DNA of 35,331 bases, from positions 1 to 35,331 of IMG/VR virus record IMGVR_UViG_3300042406_001679, one strand, 5' to 3'. Each line of letters begins with the position of its first letter. Position 1 is the first letter of the stretch. Below, piece after piece: positions 7,350 through 17,536 of the stretch. The position numbers and the translations under genes were made by a program. The notes under the pieces are model-generated. The model was given only the letters and a program-made list of their open reading frames with translations. It was not told where the DNA came from and made no database searches. The stretch is from a virus.

Positions 7350-10049
7350 ATGGCAAAAATCGGTTGTTTAGACCACGTTGGGATCTTAGATGAAAATGGA
7401 AAGCTTACAGAAAAAGCTAAAAACACGTTCATAGAAGAGGTTCAAGACATCATCAAGTATGGAACAAAAAATATACCCCCAGAAGTAAAACCTTTATTTT
7501 CAGCAGGTATAGAAATACCGCCGAATCCAAATCCAGAAGCAATACCTGACTTAAAAAACAAAACTATTTTTTCTGCATTTCATAAAAACTACATTGGTAG
7601 ATACGAAAAAATAGCAAACGACTTAAACGTTAGCTCAAACTTCAGCCTGCTTCCTGCTATAGCTGATCCAATAGCGTTAGCAGGTTCAGCATTTGGCGTT
7701 GAATTGCCCGCGTTAGATTTCCCAGGCGGGTTTGTTCCATATTTTTCTGGACTTCTTCCTCAAAAATTATTGCTTGATCTTATTGATGCAGGAAAGACAG
7801 AATTTTTAAAACCAGATGGTCTTGTTAAGTTAGTTGATAAGCTTGTCGAATTAAAGGCTCCGCCGATCCCGCCTGTTCCGGTTTTGCCATTAATAACCCC
7901 TCCTGCACCAATACCAGGATTAGTTCCTCCCCCGCTATCAAGTCCTGATCTCACCGACGCCAAAATACCTTCACCAGGTGGGATACCAGAAATTCAACTT
8001 CAACTGCCTGAAATTTCTATACCTCCAAATCCAGAGATCCCATTACCTCCTCAAGCTGTTCTTTCTACACTCGCAGCAAAAGAATTTGCTGCATTTACAA
8101 ACATTCCAAAACTTTTATTACAAATAATTGCTAAAATACCAAGCTTGGTTGCAAAACTAGGAAACATTCCAGCAATAATGGAAGAAATATGCAAACTTGT
8201 AATAGGATCTGGAGTTTTAGGGGATATTAAACCTACATCGTCCATAGAACTTGCAGCTTCCATCGTCCTATCTAGAAAGATATCTGAGATGCTATTAACT
8301 GCAGCTATGGGTTCTACAATAGGTTCAGCTCCTGGTAGCGCAACTACAGGCGTCACACAAAAAACTAGCGGTCCTAATGAATTTAGACGATATAAATCAA
8401 AACCGAAGAAAGAGGCGACAAAAGCTCCTGAATTAACTCCTGCACAAAAAGCGAATCAAAGAGCTATCGGTCTAGCTGGTTCTTCGTACGGAGACCCAAG
8501 CGAACGAAGCAGATATACACAAGGTCTATTCATTATAGAAAGTGTCCTTGGAAAATTTGACCGAGCCTCAATTAACATTTATGGTGAAGCGCGCGCCGAC
8601 GGCGAGCCGTATACTGATCAACAAATTCTTAATGCAAAGAAGGCTTCATTTTTAAAAACAAACTCTAAGCTGAGAGCCACTCCGATTAAATCATCTTCAG
8701 GATTTATAGACTTTGTTGAGTCTGACGTTGCCAAGCAATCTTCTTGTGGCCTTTTTGTAAGATCTTGCCTCACTGCGGCAGGTTGTAACAATTATTTCTT
8801 TTTAAGTCTATATGCAAAAGGACAAGCGATTCAAATTCTACTAAACATAGGGTTAATGAGAAATTACCGCTGGGTAGAAGATGAAGGTAGACCAGGCATA
8901 ATAAATGATCTAAAAAAAGAGGGGCAAGAATACAAAGATCTAAAAGAGCTTATACAGAAGATAGCAGGACCAACAAGCTATGGAGGTCAGGAGTATAAAG
9001 ATGAAAATATAACCCAATTTCTCGGTAACTGGGCACTAGATAAAAATCTAGATTCAGCACATCCAGCGTTGCAACCTTACTTAAAACCTTTCGAAGAAAG
9101 AGCTTGTATATTTGGCAAAGAACTTGTGCAGCTAGCAGCGAAGGGACAATTTCCAAAGTTAGTAGCCGGTGATGCAATATTAATTTGCAAGACGGTGGAT
9201 AATTCAACAGGATTAGACCGCGCGAGGGGTGGCGAACACATCTTGCTCGTGACGAAAGATAGAAACACGACGGACTTTGCTTATTCAGCGGATCAAAAAG
9301 ATCCCAATAATTTATACACATTAACATATCCAATTTTTGCTGTAGAAGGCGGTGCCCTTGACGATGACAATACTGAACCTGGTACAGTAGACCAAGTCTA
9401 TAAAGATGAAGCTAAATTAAAACAATTATTGAATTCCCAAGGTGGAGACATTTTTAAAATGATTCCTGAAAATTATAGAGAAGGTGATCAATATCATGCT
9501 AAAGTAAATGAAGCTGGGAAAGCATACTACCTGAGTGAATTTCAAAAAAATAAAAGTGTAACATTTCATTTAAAGACAGACATACCGAGGCCTTCAGCAA
9601 TATTGAACGCAAAATATGATTTAGGATTCATCCAAATTGGCGGCGGAGAATCGCGCGAAGGAACTAATGATTCAGGTACAGGTCTGTTCTTGGGAATATC
9701 AGAAATTCCAAGAACTAATAAGCTAAAAAATAAAGATCAGATCATTAAAGAAGGTAAAGCCATAGGCATTAATCCGCGTGAACGCCGCGTTCTGGCTATT
9801 TTTAAAACGAACAATTATTGTAAACAAATTGAAAATAACGGACTCCACGCAACAGAAGCAATCCAGCTAATGGACGCGACGCCACCCAACGACGTGTCCA
9901 ACGTGTTTAAAGGAGGTGAACTTGACGTACTAGGCGTTTTTACATTCCCAGGATTGCTCGCGGCAAATTTTGGACGGGTCTACAAAAGGGATGCCAACGG
10001 CAAAATCATACCAGGCCAGTTCGAAGAGACAGCTGAGGTACAGCTGTAA
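7350..10049 (+). CDS. large tail/baseplate protein with proline-rich region and possible NlpC/P60- or CHAP-like hydrolase domain
   Basis: The protein is 899 aa. Residues 160-240 are very proline-rich (PPIPPVPVLPLITPP and PGLVPPPLSSPD), forming an extended linker. A helical region follows. From about residue 370 there is a domain with SSCGLFVRSCLTAAGC, where Cys466 sits at the head of a helix, and AGDAILICK followed by GGEHILLVTKD, where His630 begins a beta strand. The Cys-helix plus H-x-x-x-V strand pattern is that of papain-like cell-wall peptidases (NlpC/P60 or CHAP). The Cys-His distance of 164 residues is longer than usual, so an insertion would be needed. It may be the enzyme that opens the host peptidoglycan during infection. 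The start follows GGAAGAACGAAC. The hydrolase call is tentative. Confidence 0.55.
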   Translation: MAKIGCLDHVGILDENGKLTEKAKNTFIEEVQDIIKYGTKNIPPEVKPLFSAGIEIPPNPNPEAIPDLKNKTIFSAFHKNYIGRYEKIANDLNVSSNFSLLPAIADPIALAGSAFGVELPALDFPGGFVPYFSGLLPQKLLLDLIDAGKTEFLKPDGLVKLVDKLVELKAPPIPPVPVLPLITPPAPIPGLVPPPLSSPDLTDAKIPSPGGIPEIQLQLPEISIPPNPEIPLPPQAVLSTLAAKEFAAFTNIPKLLLQIIAKIPSLVAKLGNIPAIMEEICKLVIGSGVLGDIKPTSSIELAASIVLSRKISEMLLTAAMGSTIGSAPGSATTGVTQKTSGPNEFRRYKSKPKKEATKAPELTPAQKANQRAIGLAGSSYGDPSERSRYTQGLFIIESVLGKFDRASINIYGEARADGEPYTDQQILNAKKASFLKTNSKLRATPIKSSSGFIDFVESDVAKQSSCGLFVRSCLTAAGCNNYFFLSLYAKGQAIQILLNIGLMRNYRWVEDEGRPGIINDLKKEGQEYKDLKELIQKIAGPTSYGGQEYKDENITQFLGNWALDKNLDSAHPALQPYLKPFEERACIFGKELVQLAAKGQFPKLVAGDAILICKTVDNSTGLDRARGGEHILLVTKDRNTTDFAYSADQKDPNNLYTLTYPIFAVEGGALDDDNTEPGTVDQVYKDEAKLKQLLNSQGGDIFKMIPENYREGDQYHAKVNEAGKAYYLSEFQKNKSVTFHLKTDIPRPSAILNAKYDLGFIQIGGGESREGTNDSGTGLFLGISEIPRTNKLKNKDQIIKEGKAIGINPRERRVLAIFKTNNYCKQIENNGLHATEAIQLMDATPPNDVSNVFKGGELDVLGVFTFPGLLAANFGRVYKRDANGKIIPGQFEETAEVQL

Positions 10050-10141
10050 TGTTGTACCCAGTGTTTTATGAAGAAGATTTAAAGACTGTTGCAATGCGTT
10101 TCCTCCCCAATACCAAACATAGTTTTCTTGATTGGGCATGA
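10049..10141 (+). CDS. possible 30-aa small protein
   Basis: The ATG overlaps the TAA stop of the preceding 899-aa gene (TAATG), a common translational-coupling arrangement, and GAGG lies 11 nt upstream. The frame encodes 30 residues, starting MLYPVFYEEDLKTVAMRF and ending with TGA at 10139-10141. It fills most of a 126-nt gap that is unusually long for this otherwise tightly packed module. Nothing recognisable is present in it. It may be a real micro-protein or a chance frame. Confidence 0.35.
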   Translation: MLYPVFYEEDLKTVAMRFLPNTKHSFLDWA

Positions 10142-10175
10142 TATCTTCAAACGTTGATATTTACCGGTGGTCGTT

Positions 10176-10640
10176 ATGTCTGTATATAATTTTAAAAGCT
10201 CTGGGAAAACTGCAGTAAAAAGCAAAGAAGAAATTCCTGCATTTACTAGAAGTCCTGTAGGCATAAAGACGCCTTTAAGATTAAATGATAATAATTTATT
10301 TGCGATGCATTATGATAATGCAGATCAAATTCATGATAACCTTAGAAACTTGTTGTTGACAAATTGGGGTGAAAGACTAGGCTTTTATTATTTTGGCGCA
10401 AATCTTAGAGATTTAACGTCTGAGTTATCTTCTTTGGATGCCTTTGATGGCGAAGCGATACAAAGAATAAAAGATTCAGTTTCGACGTGGATGCCTTTCG
10501 TATCGCTTAAAGATTTCTCTTCAAGATTTGATAGAGAAGAAAACGAAAATGTTGGAATATTAAAAATCGCAATAACTTATAATGTTCCACAACTAAAAAT
10601 TGAAAATAGAGCACTTCAAATATCATTACATGTAATATAG
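10176..10640 (+). CDS. baseplate wedge protein, gp25/GPW-like
   Basis: The protein is 154 aa from ATG 10176; a GTG at 10167 would add three residues but is less likely, as GGTGG just upstream can serve as ribosome binding site for the ATG. The order of elements matches the gp25-like lysozyme-fold domain: NNLFAMHYDNADQIHDNLRNLLLTNWGERLGFYYFG, a helix that leads into the R-x-G turn, then an acidic helix and paired beta strands at the end (GILKIAITYNV and ALQISLHVI). The family joins the tail tube/hub to the wedge and is not an active enzyme. It lies next to the gp6-like gene, as in many contractile phages. Confidence 0.85.
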   Translation: MSVYNFKSSGKTAVKSKEEIPAFTRSPVGIKTPLRLNDNNLFAMHYDNADQIHDNLRNLLLTNWGERLGFYYFGANLRDLTSELSSLDAFDGEAIQRIKDSVSTWMPFVSLKDFSSRFDREENENVGILKIAITYNVPQLKIENRALQISLHVI

Positions 10641-10647
10641 ATCTAAA

Positions 10648-12483
10648 ATGGCAAAGACAGCGTTAAAACAGTTTAGAAACAGAAGTTATCTTGCAAAAGA
10701 TTTCGATTCTTTGCGAGCAAATTTGCTTCAATACGCCCGCCTCTATTATCCTGACAAGATACAAGATTTTTCTGAGTCTTCATTGGGAGGAATGTTTTTA
10801 GACATGGCTGCCTATACCGGCGATGTCATGTCGTTTTATCTTGATCATCAATACAACGAGTTAGATTCTGACACAGCAATAGAGACCAGCAACATCGAAA
10901 GATTGATTAGATCAGCTGGTGTTCCTATATCTGGTGCTGCACCAGCGACTGTTGATGTAACTTTTTTTATAGAAGTTCCGGCCGCGGCTGTTGATGGGAA
11001 ATATGTACCTTTATCTTCTTCTCTTCCTGTTGTCAAAGCAAATTCAATTTTTACTTCTACTTCAGGAATAAATTTTTCGTTATTAGCAGATGTAGACTTT
11101 GCTAGCAAAACCTCAGATGGAAGCTATGTCGCGGAGATAAAAGTAGGAAAAATATCCCAATCTGGAAATCCAGTAACATTTACCATGGCTATTGATGGCA
11201 AATGCATTTCTGGTTATGAAACATCAGAAACGTTTGGACTAGGATCTTTCGTAGCTTTTAAATCTATAACTCTTTCTCAAAACAACATTACGGACATACT
11301 TTCAGTTAGCGATAGCTTGGGGAACTCATACTATGAAGTTAGTACTTTATCAGATGATGTCGTGTATAAAAACGTATTAAACACGGCGCACGATTCAAAT
11401 GATATTTCTGAAGCTTTGAAAGTAGTCCCAGCTCCTTATAGATTCGTTACAGTTGTCGATTTAGCCTCTAGATCAACAACAATGATACTTGGTGGTGGAG
11501 ACGATAACAATATAGATGATGATGCAGTCCCAGATCCTTCTGAGTTTGCTATATCATTCCCATATTCAAAAACATTTTCAAGAACTTCTATTAATCCATT
11601 GAAGATGTTAAACACTAGAACATTAGGTGTGTATTCCCCAAACACACAACTGTCCGTAACTTATCGTTACGGCGGCGGACTAAACCACAACGTTCCGGCA
11701 AGGTCTATAACTAATATAAATCAGGTTTCTCTTGAGTTTCCTTTGAATCCAAGATTAGAAATAATCAATTCGGTAAGAGGAAGTATGGGAGTAATCAACA
11801 AATCGCAAGCTGCGGGTGGAGAAGATGCTCCAACGATTGATGAACTTAAGTCTTTAATTCCTTCGTCTCGCAACGCGCAGGAAAGAATCGTAACAAAAGA
11901 AGATTTACTCGCAAGAATATACTCTTTGCCTGCAAACTTTGGACGTGTCTTTAGAGCTGCAGTGAGAGCAAATAAAAATAATCCACTGTCAACTCAACTA
12001 CACATTATTTGCAGAACCCCTGATTCAAGATTGATCCCAGCCCCAGATACTCTCAAGGAAAACATAAGAAAATATTTGAATCCTTATCGATTGATTACAG
12101 ACGCTATCGATATTTTGGATGCATCTGTAGTCAATTTATCTTTTCAATTTGATATTGTGATTGATCCTGCTTTAAATCAGCAAACTGTTCTTCAAACAAT
12201 TTTGAGTAAGTTAATTGAACAGTTTAATACTACAAAATTTTCAATTGATCAACCGATCGTCCTATCAGATATTCAAAATCTAATTTTTAACACTCCAGGA
12301 GTTCTATCAATTATCAATATTGAATTCAAAAACTTGAATGGAGAAACGAACGGAAGAACGTATAGCAACTTCAATTATGATGTGAAGAGCAATCTTAGAA
12401 AAGGAATGTTATACCCACCAGAAGGCGGGATATTTGAATTTAAATATCCAGAGTTTGATATCATAGGAAGGACAGCTTTGTAA
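10648..12483 (+). CDS. baseplate wedge protein, gp6-like/baseplate J family
   Basis: The protein is 611 aa. The N-terminus KDFDSLRANLLQYARLYYPD followed by SSLGGMFLDMAAYTGDVMSFY is the typical start of gp6/baseplate J proteins. Next comes a helical linker with TSNIERLIRSAGVPISG, which begins the J domain. The middle is beta-rich, and the region about 400-480 has the second J-like signature: RIVTKEDLLARIYSLP and FGRVFRAAVRANK. The C-terminus RKGMLYPPEGGIFEFKYP is a conserved gp6-type ending. Two copies join as a ring around the tail end in contractile injection machines. The gene starts 7 nt after the gp25-like stop and has no strong ribosome binding site, so coupled translation is likely. Confidence 0.85.
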   Translation: MAKTALKQFRNRSYLAKDFDSLRANLLQYARLYYPDKIQDFSESSLGGMFLDMAAYTGDVMSFYLDHQYNELDSDTAIETSNIERLIRSAGVPISGAAPATVDVTFFIEVPAAAVDGKYVPLSSSLPVVKANSIFTSTSGINFSLLADVDFASKTSDGSYVAEIKVGKISQSGNPVTFTMAIDGKCISGYETSETFGLGSFVAFKSITLSQNNITDILSVSDSLGNSYYEVSTLSDDVVYKNVLNTAHDSNDISEALKVVPAPYRFVTVVDLASRSTTMILGGGDDNNIDDDAVPDPSEFAISFPYSKTFSRTSINPLKMLNTRTLGVYSPNTQLSVTYRYGGGLNHNVPARSITNINQVSLEFPLNPRLEIINSVRGSMGVINKSQAAGGEDAPTIDELKSLIPSSRNAQERIVTKEDLLARIYSLPANFGRVFRAAVRANKNNPLSTQLHIICRTPDSRLIPAPDTLKENIRKYLNPYRLITDAIDILDASVVNLSFQFDIVIDPALNQQTVLQTILSKLIEQFNTTKFSIDQPIVLSDIQNLIFNTPGVLSIINIEFKNLNGETNGRTYSNFNYDVKSNLRKGMLYPPEGGIFEFKYPEFDIIGRTAL

Positions 12484-12484
12484 C

Positions 12485-14026
12485 ATGTACAAGGTTTTAG
12501 AAGCCGATAAAGACGCGTATATAACTAATCGATTCATCAAAATCGCTAGTTCGGGTTCATTTAGAACTGGATCGAACGTTGGTGCAGCTGGATCATTGGA
12601 CCTTTTCAAACTATTTGGAACTACATTCTCTTCAAATGATGTTGCTAACTTGGAGTTAAGCAGGTTATTGGTACATTTTAACCTACAACCCCTTAAAGAC
12701 TTAATCTCCGCTGGAAAAATCAACGTTAATAGCAACAGTTTTAATTGCTATCTTAAATTATTTGATGTGTACGGTGGACAAACAACACCTTCAAATTTTG
12801 ATATTTCTTTATATCCTCTTTCTAAATCATTTGACGAAGGAAGCGGAAGAGACGTTGTTTATTATTCTGATTATGATGCTTGCAACTTTGTATCAGCATC
12901 TATCAACAATCCCTGGATATCTTTAGGCGCAAACAGCGGAGGTTCTGCAGAGACAATTTGCGATTATATTACTTCTTCTGCTCTAATAGCTGGAACCAAT
13001 CTAAAAGTTAATCAACATTTTAATACAGGCGAAGAAGATTTGAATGTTAATGTAACAACAATAGTTTCTGCAACGTTAGCTGGTATATTACCTGATAATG
13101 GATACAGAATTTCATTCAATCCTTCTCAAGAAAGTGATCAATATTCATATTTTGTAAAAAGGTTTGCAAGCAAGTCAGCTTATAATGAAGCAAAACGCCC
13201 AAGATTAATCGTAAAATATAACGATTCTATTCAAGACGACTCGCAAAATCTAAGATTCGATGCTCAATCAAGCATTTTTATTAGAAATTATCTTTTTGAT
13301 GAACCTTCAAATATTTTAAGCGGATCTTCTTTATCACAAGTAACGGGATCAAATTGTTTACTATTGAAGCTGACAACAACTTTGTCAAACGGTTCAGGAA
13401 CTTACAATATTTTCTTTACCGGGTCGCAACATTATGATGGGTTGAATTATACGACAGGATTATATTCCGCATCATTTATAATCCCTCAATCAAACGTCTT
13501 GCTAAAAAATGAGTTAATGAAATCTGGGTCGGTGGTCTTTACCCCGATATGGGCTTCTTTAGATAATACAGTAGGATACTTGACAGGAAGCAAACTCACA
13601 GTCTATCCGCCCCAAATTTCTAGCAAAACAATAGATTTTAAAAATTACGTCGTTACAACATCTGGATTACAGGAACTGCATAGATCAGATGAAAATGTAT
13701 TTGTTCGTTTAAACATATTCGACCATACTTCTCCATTAATAAAGCTGGTAAAAAAACCCATAGAATTGGCTTCGTTAGTTTTACGTAAAGCGTATTATCA
13801 GATTAGAGATGTTTCTACAAATGAAATTATAATACCGTTTGATGAAACATATTCTTCCACAAGAATAAGCAGCGACTCAGATGGAATGTATTTTAATTTG
13901 GATATTTCAAACTTAACGAAAGAAAGAAGCTATACGATTGATATAATGTTAGTCATGGGTGGCACTAAAAAGGTTTTTAAATCGGTTTCTAATGTATTTA
14001 AAGTGAGCGATACCCAGGTTAACTAA
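12485..14026 (+). CDS. virion structural protein with DNRLRE-like beta domain
   Basis: The protein is 513 aa. The first about 250 residues look like a DNRLRE/CBM96-type beta sandwich: EADKDAYITN at the start, SRLLVHFNLQPL as the central strand, a variable loop region, then AKRPRLIVKYND as the closing strand. The second half holds further beta-rich segments with Ser/Thr-rich turns (SGTYNIFFTGSQHYDG). No signal peptide is present. It begins one base after the gp6-like stop and is followed after two bases by the LamG-containing giant, so it belongs to the baseplate operon. It probably decorates or extends the wedge. The domain name is an inference from pattern; the structural role is well supported by position. 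Confidence 0.6.
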   Translation: MYKVLEADKDAYITNRFIKIASSGSFRTGSNVGAAGSLDLFKLFGTTFSSNDVANLELSRLLVHFNLQPLKDLISAGKINVNSNSFNCYLKLFDVYGGQTTPSNFDISLYPLSKSFDEGSGRDVVYYSDYDACNFVSASINNPWISLGANSGGSAETICDYITSSALIAGTNLKVNQHFNTGEEDLNVNVTTIVSATLAGILPDNGYRISFNPSQESDQYSYFVKRFASKSAYNEAKRPRLIVKYNDSIQDDSQNLRFDAQSSIFIRNYLFDEPSNILSGSSLSQVTGSNCLLLKLTTTLSNGSGTYNIFFTGSQHYDGLNYTTGLYSASFIIPQSNVLLKNELMKSGSVVFTPIWASLDNTVGYLTGSKLTVYPPQISSKTIDFKNYVVTTSGLQELHRSDENVFVRLNIFDHTSPLIKLVKKPIELASLVLRKAYYQIRDVSTNEIIIPFDETYSSTRISSDSDGMYFNLDISNLTKERSYTIDIMLVMGGTKKVFKSVSNVFKVSDTQVN

Positions 14027-14028
14027 AG

Positions 14029-17000
14029 ATGGCAAGTTATAAGGCGTCCCAGTACATTCCGTCTTTTTTAAGAGCGGCAAATCAAGGTGGAAGATCCATC
14101 TCATTAACGTTTGCAGAAATTTCTGGTTCAAATTTTCAAAATGAAAATTCATTCGCATACGATCCAGATGGCGTTGGATTAAAATCAACTCAACAGCTTA
14201 ATGTTGATTGGTCGAAATTTGAGAATCACACGTTCTTCATGTCAGCAGAAGCTAAAGTCAACCTGGCGTTTGAACAGATCATCAACGGATATCCATTCGA
14301 CGGAACAAGAAAAGAAATCGAAGATTTCTTTACAAGTCTAACTGGGTTCGATAAATGGTTGTTCGATAGATTCCCAAAGTATCACGGCCAGCTCCATTTC
14401 TCCGGAACACAAACATCTGAAACTTCCCCAGCATTTGGAACATATATCATCGCAAAAGATATTCCTGGTTCCTTATTTCCTTCCTTAAGCCCAAACGCTA
14501 CAGCTGATTCTTCCATTTTAACCCCTAAAAATGGAAAATCATTGAGCATAGAAATGCAATTAAAAATTCCTGAAATTGCAACTAATGGAACACAGATCGT
14601 TATTCAGAAAATTAATCCTAATGACAACCATGGGTTTTCTATAAGGCTTAACCCGACCGTTTCAACTTCTAAAGTTCAAGCACAGTTTGACGTATTCTCT
14701 GGGTCTTTTAATATGTCTGTTTCTAAGGACATAGATAAAGGGAAATTTAATCATTTATGTTTTACGCTTGATAGAGATTCAAAGTTTCATAATCTTAAAT
14801 TTTATAACAATGAATCCTTAGAAGCACAAACATCAAGTAAGGTTCAAATAGGCGATTTAAACATAGATTATGCAGATCTTTTAATAGGAAGCGGATCACA
14901 ATATTCAGTTAATGGTTCTACAATTACGCCTTTGCAGACGTTATCAGGAAGTATGGATGAATTGAGGATTTTTCATTCGATTCGATCGATCGGACAACAA
15001 TCTTCATATGCAAAAAAATCAATTTATGCTTCTTCTGATTTAAAGCTCTATTATAAATTTAATGAACCACCACCTCCATTATCTCCAATCACTAATGATG
15101 TAATAAATGCAATAGTTCTTGATAGCTCTGGCAACTCGTTGCATTCTTATATAACGAATTTTACAGGCAGTTTAAGAGAAAATGCAGCATTGGATGTTAC
15201 AAGTAATTTAACTTATGAAAGAGACAGTTTGTCTCCTATTTTGTTTCCTTCGCAAACAGATGTCATAAACTTAAACGTAGAGTTATTGACTAGCGGATCA
15301 AGTTATGACGAAGTTAATCCAAACTTAATAACCAGATTAATTCCTAGACATTATCTACTAGAGGGAGCAGCAGACGAAGGTTTCAGCGAAGCAGAAGAAA
15401 ATAATGGTTCGCAGTATGGTGGTACTGGCATACCAGGCCAAGGCGAATTAAACAATGTTCAAGTAATGTTATCGCTTCTATACATTTGGGCAAAATTTTT
15501 TGATGAAATCAAATTATTTTTGGACGTGTTCAATACCCTAAAGACAGTCGATTACGACTTGAATAAAAGTATTCCGAACAATTTGCTATCTGATCTAGCA
15601 AAACATTATGGGTTTTTCTTACCTCCCCTTTTTACTTCTTCTAATTTAGAGCAGTATGTATTGGCAGAAAACATAGATCCTTTAATAAAAGGAAATGAAA
15701 GTTTATCTCTTCGATCTGTTCAACATGAACTGTTAAGAAGAGTGTTAATAAATCTTCCTACGGTAATTCGTTCAAAGGGAACCCAACATAGCATAAAAGC
15801 TTTTTTGAGGTCTTTAGGCATAGAACCAGATGCAAGCATGAGGTTCAGAGAATATGGCGGACCTACATACCGACAATTAAAAAATGCTAGAGAATCTAAA
15901 TCAGATGTAACTGCAATTGTTAATTTTTCTACATCATCATTAGTCATTTCTCCTTTCTTATCTGCTTCAAGAACAGAAGTTGGATTTCCACAGCCTGAAG
16001 GAGTTTTTGTTAATAAAAAGACATATGATCCTCATGGCATATCAAATTCAGAAAATGATGGATTGTTTACTTCAGGTTCTTGGACGTTTGAGTCAAGTTA
16101 CAAATATAACCCGACTACCTCTACGATTACTTCGACTACACAAAGCTTAGCCAGGTTATGTGTTACGGGTTCAGGAATTCAAAATCCCGGCCTTGTTGCA
16201 AATCTAGTCGGATATTATGATGAAAAAGCTACCAAAGTTACTCTGTTTTTAAGACCGGGAAACGATTCTCTTGCACCAGTACTAAGCATGTCTTTGGGAT
16301 TGCCAAAGAATGCAATATTCGGAGGAGACATTTGGAACGTATCATTCGGGTGTGATAGAAATGATGCAATTGGGTCCACCGTCTCATCATCATACTTCTT
16401 AAGGGCCGGTGTTCAAAATGAAGGTAACGTCGATTATATTACAACAACTTCAAGTTATTTTTATGAGTTGACAGGTTCATCTTCATCTGCTCTTAATTCA
16501 AACGTACTAAGAAGACTTGATAAAACACATAACACTAACGTATCAGGAACGTTTATAACTTTAGGATCAAACCAAATTATACCTGTAGGAACAACTTCTG
16601 CATATAGGTTCTTAAATAACTCTACGTCCGTTCAAGATTCAGCCGCTCGAACGACTACATTCGATGGTAGAGCATTAAAATTAAGATTCTGGTCTAAAGC
16701 GTTGTCTGAAACTGAGTGGATTGAACATATTCGAAATTATCAATCCTTAGGAGTATCTGATCCGACAAAAAACTATAACTACGAAGCTGTAGCGACGGGG
16801 TCTTTCGAAAAATTAAGATTAGATTCTTTAACAAAACAAGAAATAAAATTAGCTTCTACCGATGGAAGCATCACGTTTTTAGATTTTAGTGAAAATGGAA
16901 TGCATTTAATCGGTAGAGGGTTCCCGACTGACCATAATTGCATATTGCCAGAAATCATACGCTATTCTCACTTATCTCCTTATTTTGATGAAGCAATAAC

Positions 17001-17511
17001 AAATGAAAAAATTCGTGTAAGAAGTTACCAAAGCGAAGACTTGATAAATCAAAATCAATGGGCATCAAAAACGCCAGTTTACGAAATTGTAAGATCAGAA
17101 TCGCCACAAGACGACGTAAGATTTTCAATAGATTTCTCATTGGTAGATGCGTTAAACAAAGACATAATCAACATGTTTTCTACTTTTGATTCTATTGAAA
17201 ACTTCATTGGAAGACCGGAACTGGCATTCTCTCCAGATTATCCTGATCTAGAAAAGTTGAGAAACGTCTATTTCAATAGGTTAAAGAGTAAGTTAAATTT
17301 TAAGGCATTCTTAGAATTTTATAGCTGGTTTGATAATTCAATCAGTACATTCATCGAACAACTATTGCCAAGAAAAACAGTTTTCAAAGGATCAAACTTT
17401 GTTATTGAATCTCATATGTTAGAAAGACACAAGCATGAATATTATTTCACACAAATGTATTTGAGCCAGGACAGAAAACGACAAGATCCAATATTTGATG
17501 TTAAATTGTGA
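14029..17511 (+). CDS. large baseplate protein with two LamG/concanavalin-like domains (gp7-like by position)
   Basis: The protein is 1160 aa. Residues about 165-330 form a LamG-like sandwich (SLSIEMQLKIPE, then FNHLCFTLDR, LKFYNNESL and GSMDELRIFHSIRS). A second LamG-like region spans about 680-900 (GSWTFESSYKYN, then FDGRALKLRFWSKALSETEW). Between them lies a helical core, including MLSLLYIWAKFFDEIKLFLD and RSKGTQHSIKAFLRSLGIEP, similar to tail proteins of the gpI or gp7 kind. The end, FYSWFDNSISTFIEQLLPRK with FVIESHMLERHK, is typical of large baseplate proteins in T4-like phages of aquatic bacteria. The size and place downstream of gp6 fit T4 gp7 (about 1030 aa). LamG domains often bind sugars, so surface recognition is possible but unproven. 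Confidence 0.65.
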   Translation: MASYKASQYIPSFLRAANQGGRSISLTFAEISGSNFQNENSFAYDPDGVGLKSTQQLNVDWSKFENHTFFMSAEAKVNLAFEQIINGYPFDGTRKEIEDFFTSLTGFDKWLFDRFPKYHGQLHFSGTQTSETSPAFGTYIIAKDIPGSLFPSLSPNATADSSILTPKNGKSLSIEMQLKIPEIATNGTQIVIQKINPNDNHGFSIRLNPTVSTSKVQAQFDVFSGSFNMSVSKDIDKGKFNHLCFTLDRDSKFHNLKFYNNESLEAQTSSKVQIGDLNIDYADLLIGSGSQYSVNGSTITPLQTLSGSMDELRIFHSIRSIGQQSSYAKKSIYASSDLKLYYKFNEPPPPLSPITNDVINAIVLDSSGNSLHSYITNFTGSLRENAALDVTSNLTYERDSLSPILFPSQTDVINLNVELLTSGSSYDEVNPNLITRLIPRHYLLEGAADEGFSEAEENNGSQYGGTGIPGQGELNNVQVMLSLLYIWAKFFDEIKLFLDVFNTLKTVDYDLNKSIPNNLLSDLAKHYGFFLPPLFTSSNLEQYVLAENIDPLIKGNESLSLRSVQHELLRRVLINLPTVIRSKGTQHSIKAFLRSLGIEPDASMRFREYGGPTYRQLKNARESKSDVTAIVNFSTSSLVISPFLSASRTEVGFPQPEGVFVNKKTYDPHGISNSENDGLFTSGSWTFESSYKYNPTTSTITSTTQSLARLCVTGSGIQNPGLVANLVGYYDEKATKVTLFLRPGNDSLAPVLSMSLGLPKNAIFGGDIWNVSFGCDRNDAIGSTVSSSYFLRAGVQNEGNVDYITTTSSYFYELTGSSSSALNSNVLRRLDKTHNTNVSGTFITLGSNQIIPVGTTSAYRFLNNSTSVQDSAARTTTFDGRALKLRFWSKALSETEWIEHIRNYQSLGVSDPTKNYNYEAVATGSFEKLRLDSLTKQEIKLASTDGSITFLDFSENGMHLIGRGFPTDHNCILPEIIRYSHLSPYFDEAITNEKIRVRSYQSEDLINQNQWASKTPVYEIVRSESPQDDVRFSIDFSLVDALNKDIINMFSTFDSIENFIGRPELAFSPDYPDLEKLRNVYFNRLKSKLNFKAFLEFYSWFDNSISTFIEQLLPRKTVFKGSNFVIESHMLERHKHEYYFTQMYLSQDRKRQDPIFDVKL

Positions 17512-17536
17512 ACATGAATTCTCATAGAAAAATACA

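Noticed and set aside
8051-8356. 101-codon minus-strand frame opposite the 899-aa tail gene
   Set aside because: Fully inside a well-supported plus-strand gene and without recognisable features.
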